From the NCBI RefSeq assembly GCF_004348545.1, contig NZ_SMKL01000065.1, positions 1 to 35,008 on the forward strand: a stretch of 35,008 nucleotides of DNA, in the 5' to 3' direction. Origin of the DNA: Jiangella ureilytica (GTDB lineage: Bacteria > Actinomycetota > Actinomycetes > Jiangellales > Jiangellaceae). Of this stretch, positions 26,312 to 33,703 are shown piece after piece. A program made the translations under genes and the position numbers. The first letter of the stretch is position 1. Every line of letters begins with the position of its first letter. The notes under the pieces are model-generated. The model did no database searches. It saw nothing but the letters and a program-made list of their open reading frames with translations, and had not been told where the DNA came from.

Positions 26312-27018
26312 GACGGCGCCAGCTGCGGATAGAGGGCACCCACGTCGGCGGCCAGCCCGGCCTTGACCCCGCGTGTCACGTCGTCGACCAAGACCTCGAA
26401 CCGACCGGCCTCGACGGCGTCGAGCGCGAGCCGGGCGACGTCGGCGGGCGAGGACTTCGGGGCGTCGACGCCGGCGGCCATGTCGGTGTCGATGTAGGCC
26501 GAGTGCAGCCCCGTCACGCCGATGCCGCGGTCGCGCAGCTCGAGCCGCAGCGAGTTCGTCTGCGACCAGAGTGCCGCCTTCGACGCGCTGTACGAGCCGG
26601 AGATCGCCAGCCACGACAGGACGGAGTGCACGTTCAGCACGTGCCCGCCGCCGTTGGCGGCGATGACCGGCACGAACGCCCGGGTCACCCGCAGCGGCCC
26701 GTAGAAGTTCGTCTCGAACTCGCGCCGCACGTCGTCGACCGGCGAGTCGAGGAAGGAGGCGCTGACCAGCCCACCGGCGTTGTTGACCAGCAGCCGCACG
26801 TCGCCGGCGGCCGCGGCTGCCGCCGTCACCTCGTCGTCCGACGTCACGTCCAGCTCCAGCGGGACCACCCGCGCGTCGTCGACCACGACCGTCAGCGGGT
26901 CGCGCGCCGCCGCGTAGACCTTCGCCGCGCCGCGCGCGAGCAACGCGTCGACCAGAGCCTTGCCGAGGCCGCGGTTGCCGCCCGTGACCAGGGCGACGGT
27001 TCCTTCGATGCGGGTCAT
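26308..27018 (-). CDS. SDR family oxidoreductase
   Basis: A 236-residue classical SDR with TGGNRGLGKA, NNAG, YSASK and a VTGLHSAYIDTDM segment, resembling the small SDR group with NSLRLELRDRGI after the catalytic helix. Between the catalytic-Ser strand and Tyr (NVHSVLSWLAISGSYSASK) two residues appear to be missing compared with relatives I recall, so the Ser is at Tyr-11, not Tyr-13. Its ATG (27018) overlaps the thiolase stop (ATGA) and its stop overlaps the HxlR start. It may reduce or oxidise a product of the thiolase partner. Confidence 0.9.
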   Translation of the reverse strand: MTRIEGTVALVTGGNRGLGKALVDALLARGAAKVYAAARDPLTVVVDDARVVPLELDVTSDDEVTAAAAAAGDVRLLVNNAGGLVSASFLDSPVDDVRREFETNFYGPLRVTRAFVPVIAANGGGHVLNVHSVLSWLAISGSYSASKAALWSQTNSLRLELRDRGIGVTGLHSAYIDTDMAAGVDAPKSSPADVARLALDAVEAGRFEVLVDDVTRGVKAGLAADVGALYPQLAPS

Positions 27019-28202
27019 GACGATGTGTCCAATCGTTCGATGATGGTGGCGTTGGCGAGGCCGCCCGCCTCGCACATGGTCTGCAGGCCGTAGCGGCCGC
27101 CGGTCTGCTCGAGCACGGAGAGCAGCGTCGTCATGAGCCGGGCGCCGCTCGCGCCCAGCGGGTGTCCGATGGCGGTCGCGCCGCCGTTGACGTTCACCTT
27201 CGCGGGGTCGGCGCCGGTCTCGTCGAGCCAGGCCAGCACGACGCTGGTGAAGGCCTCATTGACCTCGAACGCGTCGATGTCGGCCGGCGCCAGGCCCGCG
27301 CGCCGGAGCACCTTCCGGGTCGCCGGCACGATGCCCATGAGCATGAGGAGCGGGTCGTCGCCGACGACGGCGAACGAGTGCAGCCGGGCGCGCGGGCGCA
27401 GCCCGAGCCGCCGGGCGGTCTCGGCCTCGACGATCAGCAACGCGGCCGCGCCGTCGTTGACCGGCGACGAGTTGCCCGCGGTGACCCGCCAGTCGATCTC
27501 GGGGAACCGCCGCTCCCACACGTCGGCCCGGAAGGCCGGCTTCAGCCCGGCCAGCACCTCGGCCGAGGTGTCCGGCCGGACCGACTCGTCGACGGCGAGC
27601 TCTTCGGCCCCGCCGACCGGCACGACCTCGCCGTCGAACCGGCCGTCGCGCCAGGCCGCCGCGGCCCGCTGGTGACTCGTGACGGCGAACTCGTCCAGCC
27701 GCTCCCGCGGCAGCCCGTGCCGGGCGGCGATGAGCTCGGCGCTGACGCCCTGGGGCACCAGCCCGTCCGGGTACCGCGCCGCGACCCTCGCGCCGAGGAA
27801 GTCCCGACTCGCGGCCTGCGAGCCGATGGGCACCCGGCTCATCGACTCCACACCCGACGCGACGGCGATGTCGTAGGCGCCGCTGAGCACGCCCTGCGCG
27901 GCGAAGTGGACCGCCTGCTGACTGCTGCCGCACTGCCGGTCGACGGTGACGGCGGGCACCGACTCGGGGAAGCCCGCGGCCAGCACGGCCCACTGTGCGG
28001 TGTTCATGCTCTGCTCGCCGATCTGCCCGACGGCGCCGCTCACGACGTCGTCGACGGCGGCCGGGTCGAGGCCGGTGCGATCGACGAGCGCCCGCAGGAC
28101 GGTGGCATGCAGGTCGACGGGGTGCACGGCCGCCAGCGCGCCGCCCGGCTTGCCCCGCCCGAGCGGTGTGCGGACCGCGTCGACGATCACTGCTTCTCGC
28201 AT
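27015..28202 (-). CDS. Thiolase / acetyl-CoA acetyltransferase family protein
   Basis: A 395-residue thiolase. The nucleophile is Cys91 (VDRQCGSSQQAV); the second half has NEAF, His347 in TAIGHPLGASG, and Cys377 in TMCEAGGLAN, completing the Cys-His-Cys active site. It cleaves or forms 3-ketoacyl-CoA with CoA/acetyl-CoA in the cytosol. The ATG at 28202 follows TAGAGT by 7 nt on the minus strand, indicating a leaderless transcript. It is the first gene of a three-gene operon (thiolase, SDR, HxlR), with an imperfect palindrome over its promoter. Confidence 0.94.
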   Translation of the reverse strand: MREAVIVDAVRTPLGRGKPGGALAAVHPVDLHATVLRALVDRTGLDPAAVDDVVSGAVGQIGEQSMNTAQWAVLAAGFPESVPAVTVDRQCGSSQQAVHFAAQGVLSGAYDIAVASGVESMSRVPIGSQAASRDFLGARVAARYPDGLVPQGVSAELIAARHGLPRERLDEFAVTSHQRAAAAWRDGRFDGEVVPVGGAEELAVDESVRPDTSAEVLAGLKPAFRADVWERRFPEIDWRVTAGNSSPVNDGAAALLIVEAETARRLGLRPRARLHSFAVVGDDPLLMLMGIVPATRKVLRRAGLAPADIDAFEVNEAFTSVVLAWLDETGADPAKVNVNGGATAIGHPLGASGARLMTTLLSVLEQTGGRYGLQTMCEAGGLANATIIERLDTSS

Positions 28203-28218
28203 GGCGACCACTCTAGCT

Positions 28219-28243
28219 GGTGAGTTGGAAAACACAACCCACC
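28219..28243. promoter_or_regulatory. Imperfect palindromic operator over the thiolase promoter
   Basis: GGTGAGTTG (28219-28227) and CAACCCACC (28235-28243) are inverted with 8 of 9 positions matching and a 7-bp spacer. On the minus strand it lies directly upstream of the thiolase -10 box (TAGAGT, 28216-28211) and covers the -35 region. The HxlR protein encoded at the end of the operon is the obvious candidate ligand. Confidence 0.5.
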
Positions 28244-28278
28244 TGCCGTCCGGATCGCTCCGGCATAGACTCGACGCC

Positions 28279-28644
28279 GTGGACGCCGACTCCATCGACC
28301 TCGACGCGTTCGAACGCATGGTCACCGAGGCCCTCGAAGAGCTCCCCGACTGGGTGCGGGACGCCGTCGACGGCATCGCGATCATGGTCGACGACGAGCC
28401 GCCCGCCGACTGGCACGGCCGCGGCCTGCTGCTCGGCCAGTTCCACGGAGTCGCGCGCACGCGCATCGGCGGGCGGGTGCCGGGCAGCCTGCCCGACCGC
28501 ATCGAGCTGTACCGCGTCCCGATCCTGAAGGTCAGCCGGACGGCCGACGACGTCGCCGCGCGGGTGCGCAAGGTGCTGGGCCACGAGATCGGGCACGCGT
28601 TCGGCCTCGGCGAGAACCGGCTGCGCGAGCTCGGCTGGTACTGA
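28279..28644 (+). CDS. Minimal zincin metallopeptidase (DUF1025/Zincin_1 type)
   Basis: A 121-residue protein with HEIGH (102-106) followed by AFGLGENRLRELGWY at its very end, the hallmark of the small actinobacterial metallopeptidase family (Zincin_1). The N-half is acidic with FERMVTEALEELPDWV. The HExxH pair would bind zinc, with the Glu as catalytic base. The start is GTG at 28279, 7 nt after TAGACT (28266-28271), so the message is probably leaderless. It is divergent from the thiolase operon. The substrate is unknown. Confidence 0.85.
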   Translation: MDADSIDLDAFERMVTEALEELPDWVRDAVDGIAIMVDDEPPADWHGRGLLLGQFHGVARTRIGGRVPGSLPDRIELYRVPILKVSRTADDVAARVRKVLGHEIGHAFGLGENRLRELGWY

Positions 28645-28931
28645 CGGGCGGCGCACATGCGCCCGCACATGCAGCGGCAGGACGTCCCCGCCGGGCGCGG
28701 GCTGCAGCCTCATGAGACTATGTTTACCCAGGCCAGGGGCCCCATGCCGCAAGACCGAAGGCCTGTCTACCGTCCGAACGGACCACCTTCGGGCACTGAA
28801 CTGACGAAATATCCCGAACGGCTTTTACCGCCTCCGCGACGCTGAGTAGGGTTACGCAACTGGGGGGCGATCTGTAGCGGCTTCGTGCGATTTCGCCAGG
28901 TCACCCCCGGGAGCCAGAAAGGACCCGGTCG
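28645..28931. other. Noncoding leader region with nested hairpin
   Basis: After the zincin stop, a short palindrome GGCGCA-CA-TGCGCC (28650-28663) is present. A nested hairpin follows at 28755-28792: the outer pair is CCGAAGG/CCTTCGG and the inner pair is GTCCG-AA-CGGAC. The promoter at 28823-28852 drives the next gene. From 28861 a further stem GGGG-GGCGA pairs with TCGCC and, after a 6-nt bulge, CCCC (to about 28908), just before a ribosome site AGAAAGGA. No known riboswitch class was recognised. Confidence 0.45.
28823..28852 (+). promoter_or_regulatory. Promoter for the acidic membrane-anchored protein
   Basis: TTTTAC (28823-28828), an 18-bp spacer and TAGGGT (28847-28852) form a plausible sigma-70-type promoter. 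The start near 28859 would leave a leader of 70 to 150 nt depending on which start codon is used. Confidence 0.45.
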
Positions 28932-29009
28932 ATCAGCAGGGCGCGGCAAGAGAAGTCCACGGGACGCCGGCGTGGCCACGGAGCCAGGTCGAGCGGTCCG
29001 CGCTTCGGT

Positions 29010-29813
29010 GTGTCCCGCCCCTCCTTCGCCGGCCAGGTCGTCGAGAAGGTCCGCCGCTACCCCGTCGTCATCGTGTGCGCGTTCGCGGCCACCCTCGGCA
29101 TCACGCTGGGCAACATGCTGGTCCCGAGCATCGACCACGCGCTCGGCATCGACGAGCTGCCGTCCGGCCCGCAGATCATCGCCTCGCCCGGAGACGAGCC
29201 CGGCTCGCCCACCGGCACGGGCGACCCGTCCGACGAGCCCTCCGAGGGCGACGGCGACGACGGCGGCTCCGCCTCTCCCGGCGACGAGGACGAGGGCGAC
29301 GACGGCGGCAGCGGCGGCACCGAGGGCGGCCAGTCCGGCGGCGACGACGGCCGCGACCCGTCCGACGAGCCCGGCACGCAGCCGGGTGACGGCGACGGCA
29401 CCGACTCGTCCGACGAGTCCGGCGAGACCGAGACCGACGGCCCCGGCGACGACCCCTCCGGCGACGGCTCGCCGTCCGAGCAGCCCGGCGGCGACTCCAC
29501 CGAGGTGCCGGGGACCGACATCCCCGGCCGGCCGAGCGGGTCTCCGTCGTCCGGCGACGACGATGACGACGAACCGGCGCCCACGGACTCCCCGACGGCG
29601 GGCAAGCCGACGCAGAACCCCGCCGACGACGAGCCCGACGAGGACGAGGACGACAACGACGGCCTCTGCCTCGAGATCGACCTCTCGCCGCTCGAGCTGG
29701 CGCTCTGCCTGCTGGGCGGCGGCCAGGCCAGCCCGTCGCCGGTCCCCTACGCGCCGAGCCCGACACCCACCGCCACGGCCACGCCGGATCCCGAGACCCC
29801 GCCGGCGCCCTGA
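29010..29813 (+). CDS. Membrane-anchored protein with long acidic low-complexity region
   Basis: From the GTG at 29010 the protein has 267 residues. A short basic segment (VEKVRRYP) leads into one transmembrane helix (about 18-38), then PSIDHALGIDELPSGPQ. About 150 residues follow of Asp/Glu/Gly/Ser/Pro repeats (SPGDE, SDEP, GDGD), then a less repetitive LCLEIDLSPLELALCLLGGG segment and a Pro/Thr tail. The topology suggests an extracytoplasmic acidic stalk or cell-wall-spanning region; function unknown. GTG 29010 has no ribosome site. The frame is open upstream to 28878 with no ATG, GTG, TTG or CTG, but AGAAAGGA (28917-28923 region) sits 8 nt before an ATC at 28932, which could be the true start and would add a basic 26-residue N-terminus. 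Confidence 0.75.
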   Translation: MSRPSFAGQVVEKVRRYPVVIVCAFAATLGITLGNMLVPSIDHALGIDELPSGPQIIASPGDEPGSPTGTGDPSDEPSEGDGDDGGSASPGDEDEGDDGGSGGTEGGQSGGDDGRDPSDEPGTQPGDGDGTDSSDESGETETDGPGDDPSGDGSPSEQPGGDSTEVPGTDIPGRPSGSPSSGDDDDDEPAPTDSPTAGKPTQNPADDEPDEDEDDNDGLCLEIDLSPLELALCLLGGGQASPSPVPYAPSPTPTATATPDPETPPAP

Positions 29814-29820
29814 GCTCGGC

Positions 29821-30699
29821 TCAGGCGAACGTCCGGTCCAGGTGGGCCAGGCCGAGCCGCGCGTACTCCGTCGCGCCGCTCGTGAGCCCGTACGCGATGT
29901 CCTCGAGCAGCGCGCACCGCGCGTAGAACGCCACCCGCCCGGGGTCGACCGCGTCCGGGTCGCCCGTGTAGGCGGCGGCGATCCGCTCGAACACGGCGGG
30001 GCCGAGGTCGCGGTAGAGCCGGGCGAGGTCGACGGCGGGATCGGCGACCGCCGCGTCGCTCCAGTCGATGACGCCGGTGATCGCGGCGCCGTCGACCAGC
30101 AGGTGCTCCGCGCCGAGGTCGTTGTGGCAGAACGTCAGCAGCGTCGGCCCGGCCGGCGGCGCGGCGGCGAGGAACGCCTCGATCCGAGCCCGGTCGGCGG
30201 GGTCGACGGCGACGGCCGCGGTCTCGTACGACTCCGCCGCGTCGGCCAGCCACTCCTCCGCCGGGGTGTCGTCGACCTCGACCAGGGCGGCGAGTGAGCT
30301 GCCGCCGTCGCCGCCCGGTGTCACCTCGCCCGGTGCGACATGCAGGCCGGACAGGAACTGCGCGAGCGGGCCGGCCAGGGCGACCGGGTCGGCGACGGGG
30401 TTGAGGTGCAGCGGGGCGCCGGGCAGCCGCCGGTAGGCGAGGATCGCGGTCGGCTCGTCGACGAACACCGGCTCCGGCACCGGGAGGCTCGACACCGCCG
30501 CGACCGCCGCCAGCAGGTCCGCCTCGTGCCGCGCCGCCGCGAGCCGTTCGGCCATGGTGCCCGCGCGGGCCCGCCGGAGGACGAGGTCGCCGCCGACCTC
30601 GTAGGCGATGTTGTCCAGACCGGCGCCGAGCGGCACGACCGGCGCGCCGTCGTATCGGGGCTGGTGGCGGGCGAGCGCCGCGCGGATGTCGTCGAGCAT
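29821..30699 (-). CDS. APH-family phosphotransferase
   Basis: A 292-residue aminoglycoside phosphotransferase/choline kinase-fold protein. The Brenner-type catalytic loop is CHNDLGAEHLLVD, with HND retained and His at the usual later Asn position, as in one common APH-like branch. The metal site is GVIDWSDAAVADPAVDLA. The N-lobe has LGAGLDNIAYEVGGDLVLR. It could phosphorylate an antibiotic, a sugar or a metabolite; the family does not decide. The ATG at 30699 lies 7 nt after TAGGTT on the minus strand (leaderless). An in-frame ATG at 30726 is upstream of that box and less likely. It is divergent from the LigD-like gene by 38 bp. Confidence 0.85.
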   Translation of the reverse strand: MLDDIRAALARHQPRYDGAPVVPLGAGLDNIAYEVGGDLVLRRARAGTMAERLAAARHEADLLAAVAAVSSLPVPEPVFVDEPTAILAYRRLPGAPLHLNPVADPVALAGPLAQFLSGLHVAPGEVTPGGDGGSSLAALVEVDDTPAEEWLADAAESYETAAVAVDPADRARIEAFLAAAPPAGPTLLTFCHNDLGAEHLLVDGAAITGVIDWSDAAVADPAVDLARLYRDLGPAVFERIAAAYTGDPDAVDPGRVAFYARCALLEDIAYGLTSGATEYARLGLAHLDRTFA

Positions 30700-30737
30700 G
30701 CTGGCGAACCTACCCGGCGTCGGCAAGACTGCAGGAC

Positions 30738-31673
30738 ATGCCGAGCAAGGTGACCGTCGATGTCGAGGGCCGCACCCTGGGGCTGAGCAACCTCGAGAAG
30801 GTGCTCTACCCGGAGACCGGGACGACCAAGGGCGAGATCATCCAGTACTACACCCACATCGCGCCGGTGCTGCTGCCGCACCTGCGCGACCGGCCGGTCA
30901 CCCGCAAGCGCTGGCCCAACGGCGTCGAGGAGGCCAGCTTCTTCGAGAAGAACGCCCCGCGCGGCACGCCCGACTGGGTACGGACGGCCGAGCTGCCGTC
31001 GCCGGGCAGCACGAAGGACCGCGAGACCGTCGTCTACGTCATGACCGACGAGCTCGCGACGATCGTCTGGCTGGCCAACCTCGCCGTGCTCGAGCTGCAC
31101 GTCCCGCAGTGGACCGTCGACGCGAAGGGCAAGGGGACCAACCCGGACCGGCTGGTCGTCGACCTCGACCCCGGCGAGCCGGCCAACGTCATCGAGTGCT
31201 GCCGGGTCGCGCTGCTGCTCGGCGAGCTGTTCGACGACGCCGGCCTGCCGTCGTACCCCAAGACCAGCGGCTCCAAGGGCATGCAGATGTACGTGGGCCT
31301 CGACGGCTCGGCCACGGACGACGAGGTCAGCGCGTACGCCCGCGGGCTGGCGCAGCGGCTCGAGCGCGAGCACCCGAAGCTGGTCATCTCGCGCATGGAG
31401 CGCGCGGCCCGCGGCGGCAAGGTCTTCATCGACTGGTCGCAGAACAACGCCGCCAAGACGACGGTCGCGCCGTACTCGGTGCGGGCGAGGACGCGGCCGA
31501 CGGTGTCCACCCCGGTCACCTGGGACGAGGTCGAGCAGGGCGCCCGGTCGACGGCGCGGAAGCGGCTGCCGCTCCAGTTCGACATCGACGACGTGCTGGC
31601 CCGGGTCGACGAGGACGGCGACCTGCTCGCACCCCTGCTCGACGAGGCCTACGCCCTCCCCGAGCCCGGCTGA
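30738..31673 (+). CDS. Stand-alone LigD-type polymerase/primase domain protein
   Basis: A 311-residue archaeo-eukaryotic primase-like polymerase (the PolDom module of LigD). LSNLEKVLYPETGTTKGEIIQYY and RPVTRKRWPNG at the N-terminus, the metal-binding VVDLDPGEP (Asp-x-Asp), KTSGSKGMQMYVGL and FIDWSQNNAAKTTVAPYSVR are the conserved blocks. No ligase or nuclease domain is attached. In actinobacteria such free PolDoms add or repair a few nucleotides, often ribonucleotides, during non-homologous end joining or gap repair. Gln replaces His in the SGxKGxH motif, as in the subfamily I recall. Ku and the ligase are not in this window. ATG at 30738; a weak box AAGACT lies 7 nt upstream. Confidence 0.93.
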   Translation: MPSKVTVDVEGRTLGLSNLEKVLYPETGTTKGEIIQYYTHIAPVLLPHLRDRPVTRKRWPNGVEEASFFEKNAPRGTPDWVRTAELPSPGSTKDRETVVYVMTDELATIVWLANLAVLELHVPQWTVDAKGKGTNPDRLVVDLDPGEPANVIECCRVALLLGELFDDAGLPSYPKTSGSKGMQMYVGLDGSATDDEVSAYARGLAQRLEREHPKLVISRMERAARGGKVFIDWSQNNAAKTTVAPYSVRARTRPTVSTPVTWDEVEQGARSTARKRLPLQFDIDDVLARVDEDGDLLAPLLDEAYALPEPG

Positions 31674-31697
31674 CGGCGCTCCTGCACTCCCCTGGCA

Positions 31698-31720
31698 GCT
31701 GAGCGCCACGATCGCTCAGC
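31698..31720. terminator. Hairpin between convergent genes, overlapping a stop codon
   Basis: GCTGAGCG (31698-31705) and CGCTCAGC (31713-31720) are a perfect 8-bp inverted repeat with a 7-nt loop. It lies 25 nt after the LigD-like stop, and its right arm contains the stop codon of the convergent FUSC-like gene, so it could serve both transcripts. Confidence 0.5.
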
Positions 31721-32882
31721 CGTAGCTGACCGGGCCCTCGGGCAGGCCGGGCAGCAGCGACAGGACCTCGTCGCGGGTGAGGCCGGTCGCGAGCAGGACG
31801 TCGACCGCCAGGGACCGGATCTGCGCGATCACGATCTGGCCTGCGAAGCCGCCGGTGTGCTCCAGCGCCTCGGTCGCCATGCGGGCGGCCTCGACCGCCG
31901 ACACCCGGGCCTCGCGGGGCTCGTCGTCGCGTTCGAGGTCGATGCGGAGCAGCCGGACGGCGCCGGCGAGCGCGCGCATCGACTGCGGCAGTACCTTCGG
32001 GACCGGCTCGTCGCGCTGCAGGAGGCTGATGACGTGCCGGCACAGGACGCGGGTGTTGCGGGTCATGTGGTCCAGCGGCGTGGCGACGTCGAGGTAGGCG
32101 GCGAGGTGGCCGCGCTTCTGCCAGCGCACCGGCGCGATGCGGGCGACCTCGTTGGCGCCCTCGAGCGCGGAGTGCATCGAGTCGACGTCGGCCTGGGTCT
32201 CGCGGGCCCGCTCCAGCGCTTCCGTGGCCATGGCGCGGTCGTGGCCGGCCAGGGCGTGGGCCCCGGACTCGAGCACCTCGGCGACGGTGGTGAGCAGCGG
32301 GTCGATCTGCCGCCGCGCGGCCGACACGGGGTTCAGCGGCAGCAGCACGATGCTGATGACCAGACCGACGCAGCAGCCGATCAGCGCGTCGACGAACCGG
32401 TCCAGGTTGAGCCCGCCGGGCTCGGCCGGCGCCAGCGCGACGACGAGGACGGCCGACGCCGCCGCCTGGGTGACGATCAGCGGGCCGCCGTTGACCAGCA
32501 CCGCCGCGATCATGGCCAGCGCGACCACGAGCGCGAGCTGCACGACGCCGCCGCCGATCCACGACACCAGCAGGTCGCCCACCAGCACGCCGACCGCCAC
32601 GCCGCCGACCAGCTCGAGCACCCGGGGCAGCCGCTGCCCCAGCCCGCCGCCCAGGATGATCAGCGCCGCGATCGGCGCGAAGAACGGCTGCGGGTGGTCG
32701 ATGGGCGGGATGGTCGCCAGCCACCAGGACAGCGCGGCGCCGATGGCCGACTGCACGATGGGCAGCGCAGTGAGCCGGACCCGTCGCAGCCGGGTGCCGG
32801 CGCTCTCCTTGGACCGCTGCGCCAGCGCCTCGAGCGCCTCCTCACGCCGCTGCGGTCGCGAGTTCTCGGGCGCTCCGGGCAC
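31716..32882 (-). CDS. FUSC-like (fusaric acid resistance/aromatic acid exporter family) membrane protein
   Basis: A 388-residue membrane protein. The N-terminal 45 residues are hydrophilic, then about six helices follow. PPIDHPQPFFAPIAALIILGG and GQRLPRVLELVGGVAVGVLVGDLLV are the FUSC_2-type start, and NLDRFVDALIGCCVGLVISIVLLP ends the membrane part. The C-terminal ~200 residues are a soluble helical domain (LLTTVAEVLESGAHALAGHD and on). Such proteins are thought to export aromatic acids, but most are uncharacterised. The GTG start at 32882 is 6 nt after TACCAT on the minus strand (leaderless); an ATG at 32912 lies upstream of this box and is rejected. Confidence 0.85.
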   Translation of the reverse strand: MPGAPENSRPQRREEALEALAQRSKESAGTRLRRVRLTALPIVQSAIGAALSWWLATIPPIDHPQPFFAPIAALIILGGGLGQRLPRVLELVGGVAVGVLVGDLLVSWIGGGVVQLALVVALAMIAAVLVNGGPLIVTQAAASAVLVVALAPAEPGGLNLDRFVDALIGCCVGLVISIVLLPLNPVSAARRQIDPLLTTVAEVLESGAHALAGHDRAMATEALERARETQADVDSMHSALEGANEVARIAPVRWQKRGHLAAYLDVATPLDHMTRNTRVLCRHVISLLQRDEPVPKVLPQSMRALAGAVRLLRIDLERDDEPREARVSAVEAARMATEALEHTGGFAGQIVIAQIRSLAVDVLLATGLTRDEVLSLLPGLPEGPVSYG

Positions 32883-32940
32883 ACCCCGATGGTAGGCCCG
32901 AGCCGGCCCCACGGGGACCGCAGGCTGACGCCGTCGTCGA

Positions 32941-33273
32941 TCAGAGATAGAGGCCGGTCTGCCCGTCGGTGAGCCGCTCGGAGGCGATGGCGTGCAGGTC
33001 GCGCTCGCGCAGCAGCACGTAGGTCTCGCTTCGCACCTCGACCTCGGCCTTGTCCTCGGGGTCGAAGAGGACGCGATCGCCGATCTCGACCGTGCGGACG
33101 TTGGCTCCCACCGCCACGACCCTCGCCCAGGCCAGGCGCCGGCCCATGGCGGCGGTCGCGGGGATGACGATGCCGGCGGACGAGCGGCGCTCGCCGTCCT
33201 CGCCGTCCTGCGAGACCAGCACGCGGTCGTGCAGCATGCGGATGGGGAGCTTGTCGGGGTCCTGGGAGGTCAC
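32941..33273 (-). CDS. GroES-like co-chaperonin family protein
   Basis: A 110-residue GroES/Cpn10-fold protein. LPIRMLHDRVLVSQ, then SSAGIVIPATA, ARVVAVGANV, IGDRVLFDPED and VLLRERDLHAI follow the Cpn10 barrel layout, although the mobile loop region is shortened and differs from true GroES. No GroEL gene is adjacent. Many actinobacteria carry such orphan copies in addition to groES; the role is unknown. The GTG start at 33273 is 8 nt after TACCCT on the minus strand, consistent with leaderless expression. Confidence 0.85.
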   Translation of the reverse strand: MTSQDPDKLPIRMLHDRVLVSQDGEDGERRSSAGIVIPATAAMGRRLAWARVVAVGANVRTVEIGDRVLFDPEDKAEVEVRSETYVLLRERDLHAIASERLTDGQTGLYL

Positions 33274-33304
33274 AACAGTAGAGGGTACGTCCGGATCGGG
33301 AGTG

Positions 33305-33625
33305 TCAGCGCCGCCGTGCCCGCCACATCAGCACGCCGAGCACCAGCACCGCACCCGCGACCGCGCCGACGACCTCGAGCCGCGGGCTGCCCTCGGGCGT
33401 GGTGATCCGCGCGCGGATGCCCGCCGTACCGTCCTTGACCAGCCGCGACGGCGACAACCGAGCGGTGAGCTCGTCGATGTTCGCGGCCAGCCGCTCGGTG
33501 CGGGCGGTGATGTCCTGCTCGATCTGGCGGGCTGAGCGTGGGCGCTTGTCGAGCTCGGCCTGGACCTCGGGCGCCAGCGGCACCGGCTGGCGCGAGGCGG
33601 GCAGGACCGGTTCGTTCGCGGTCAC
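33305..33625 (-). CDS. DUF3618 domain protein
   Basis: A 106-residue protein. The central RSARQIEQDITARTERLAANIDELTARLSP segment is the DUF3618 helix, in which a D-I-x-x-T-R-x-x-L-A-x-x-I-D-x-L pattern suggests a coiled coil. A C-terminal transmembrane helix (VVGAVAGAVLVLGVLMW) ends with RARRR, giving a tail-anchored topology. The GTG start at 33625 has a strong GAGGAGG ribosome site. It is divergent from the peroxiredoxin gene, an arrangement I recall as frequent in actinobacteria. Function unknown. Confidence 0.87.
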   Translation of the reverse strand: MTANEPVLPASRQPVPLAPEVQAELDKRPRSARQIEQDITARTERLAANIDELTARLSPSRLVKDGTAGIRARITTPEGSPRLEVVGAVAGAVLVLGVLMWRARRR

Positions 33626-33703
33626 CGGCACCTCCTCAGTCCGTGGATCGTTGGGATCTACCGTACCGATGCATGGCTCCAGACGGACGGATACGGTGTG
33701 ACC

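Noticed and set aside
28859-28931. A known riboswitch (c-di-AMP ydaO type or similar) in the leader of the acidic protein gene
   Set aside because: A hairpin is visible, but the conserved core sequences of classes I know are not.
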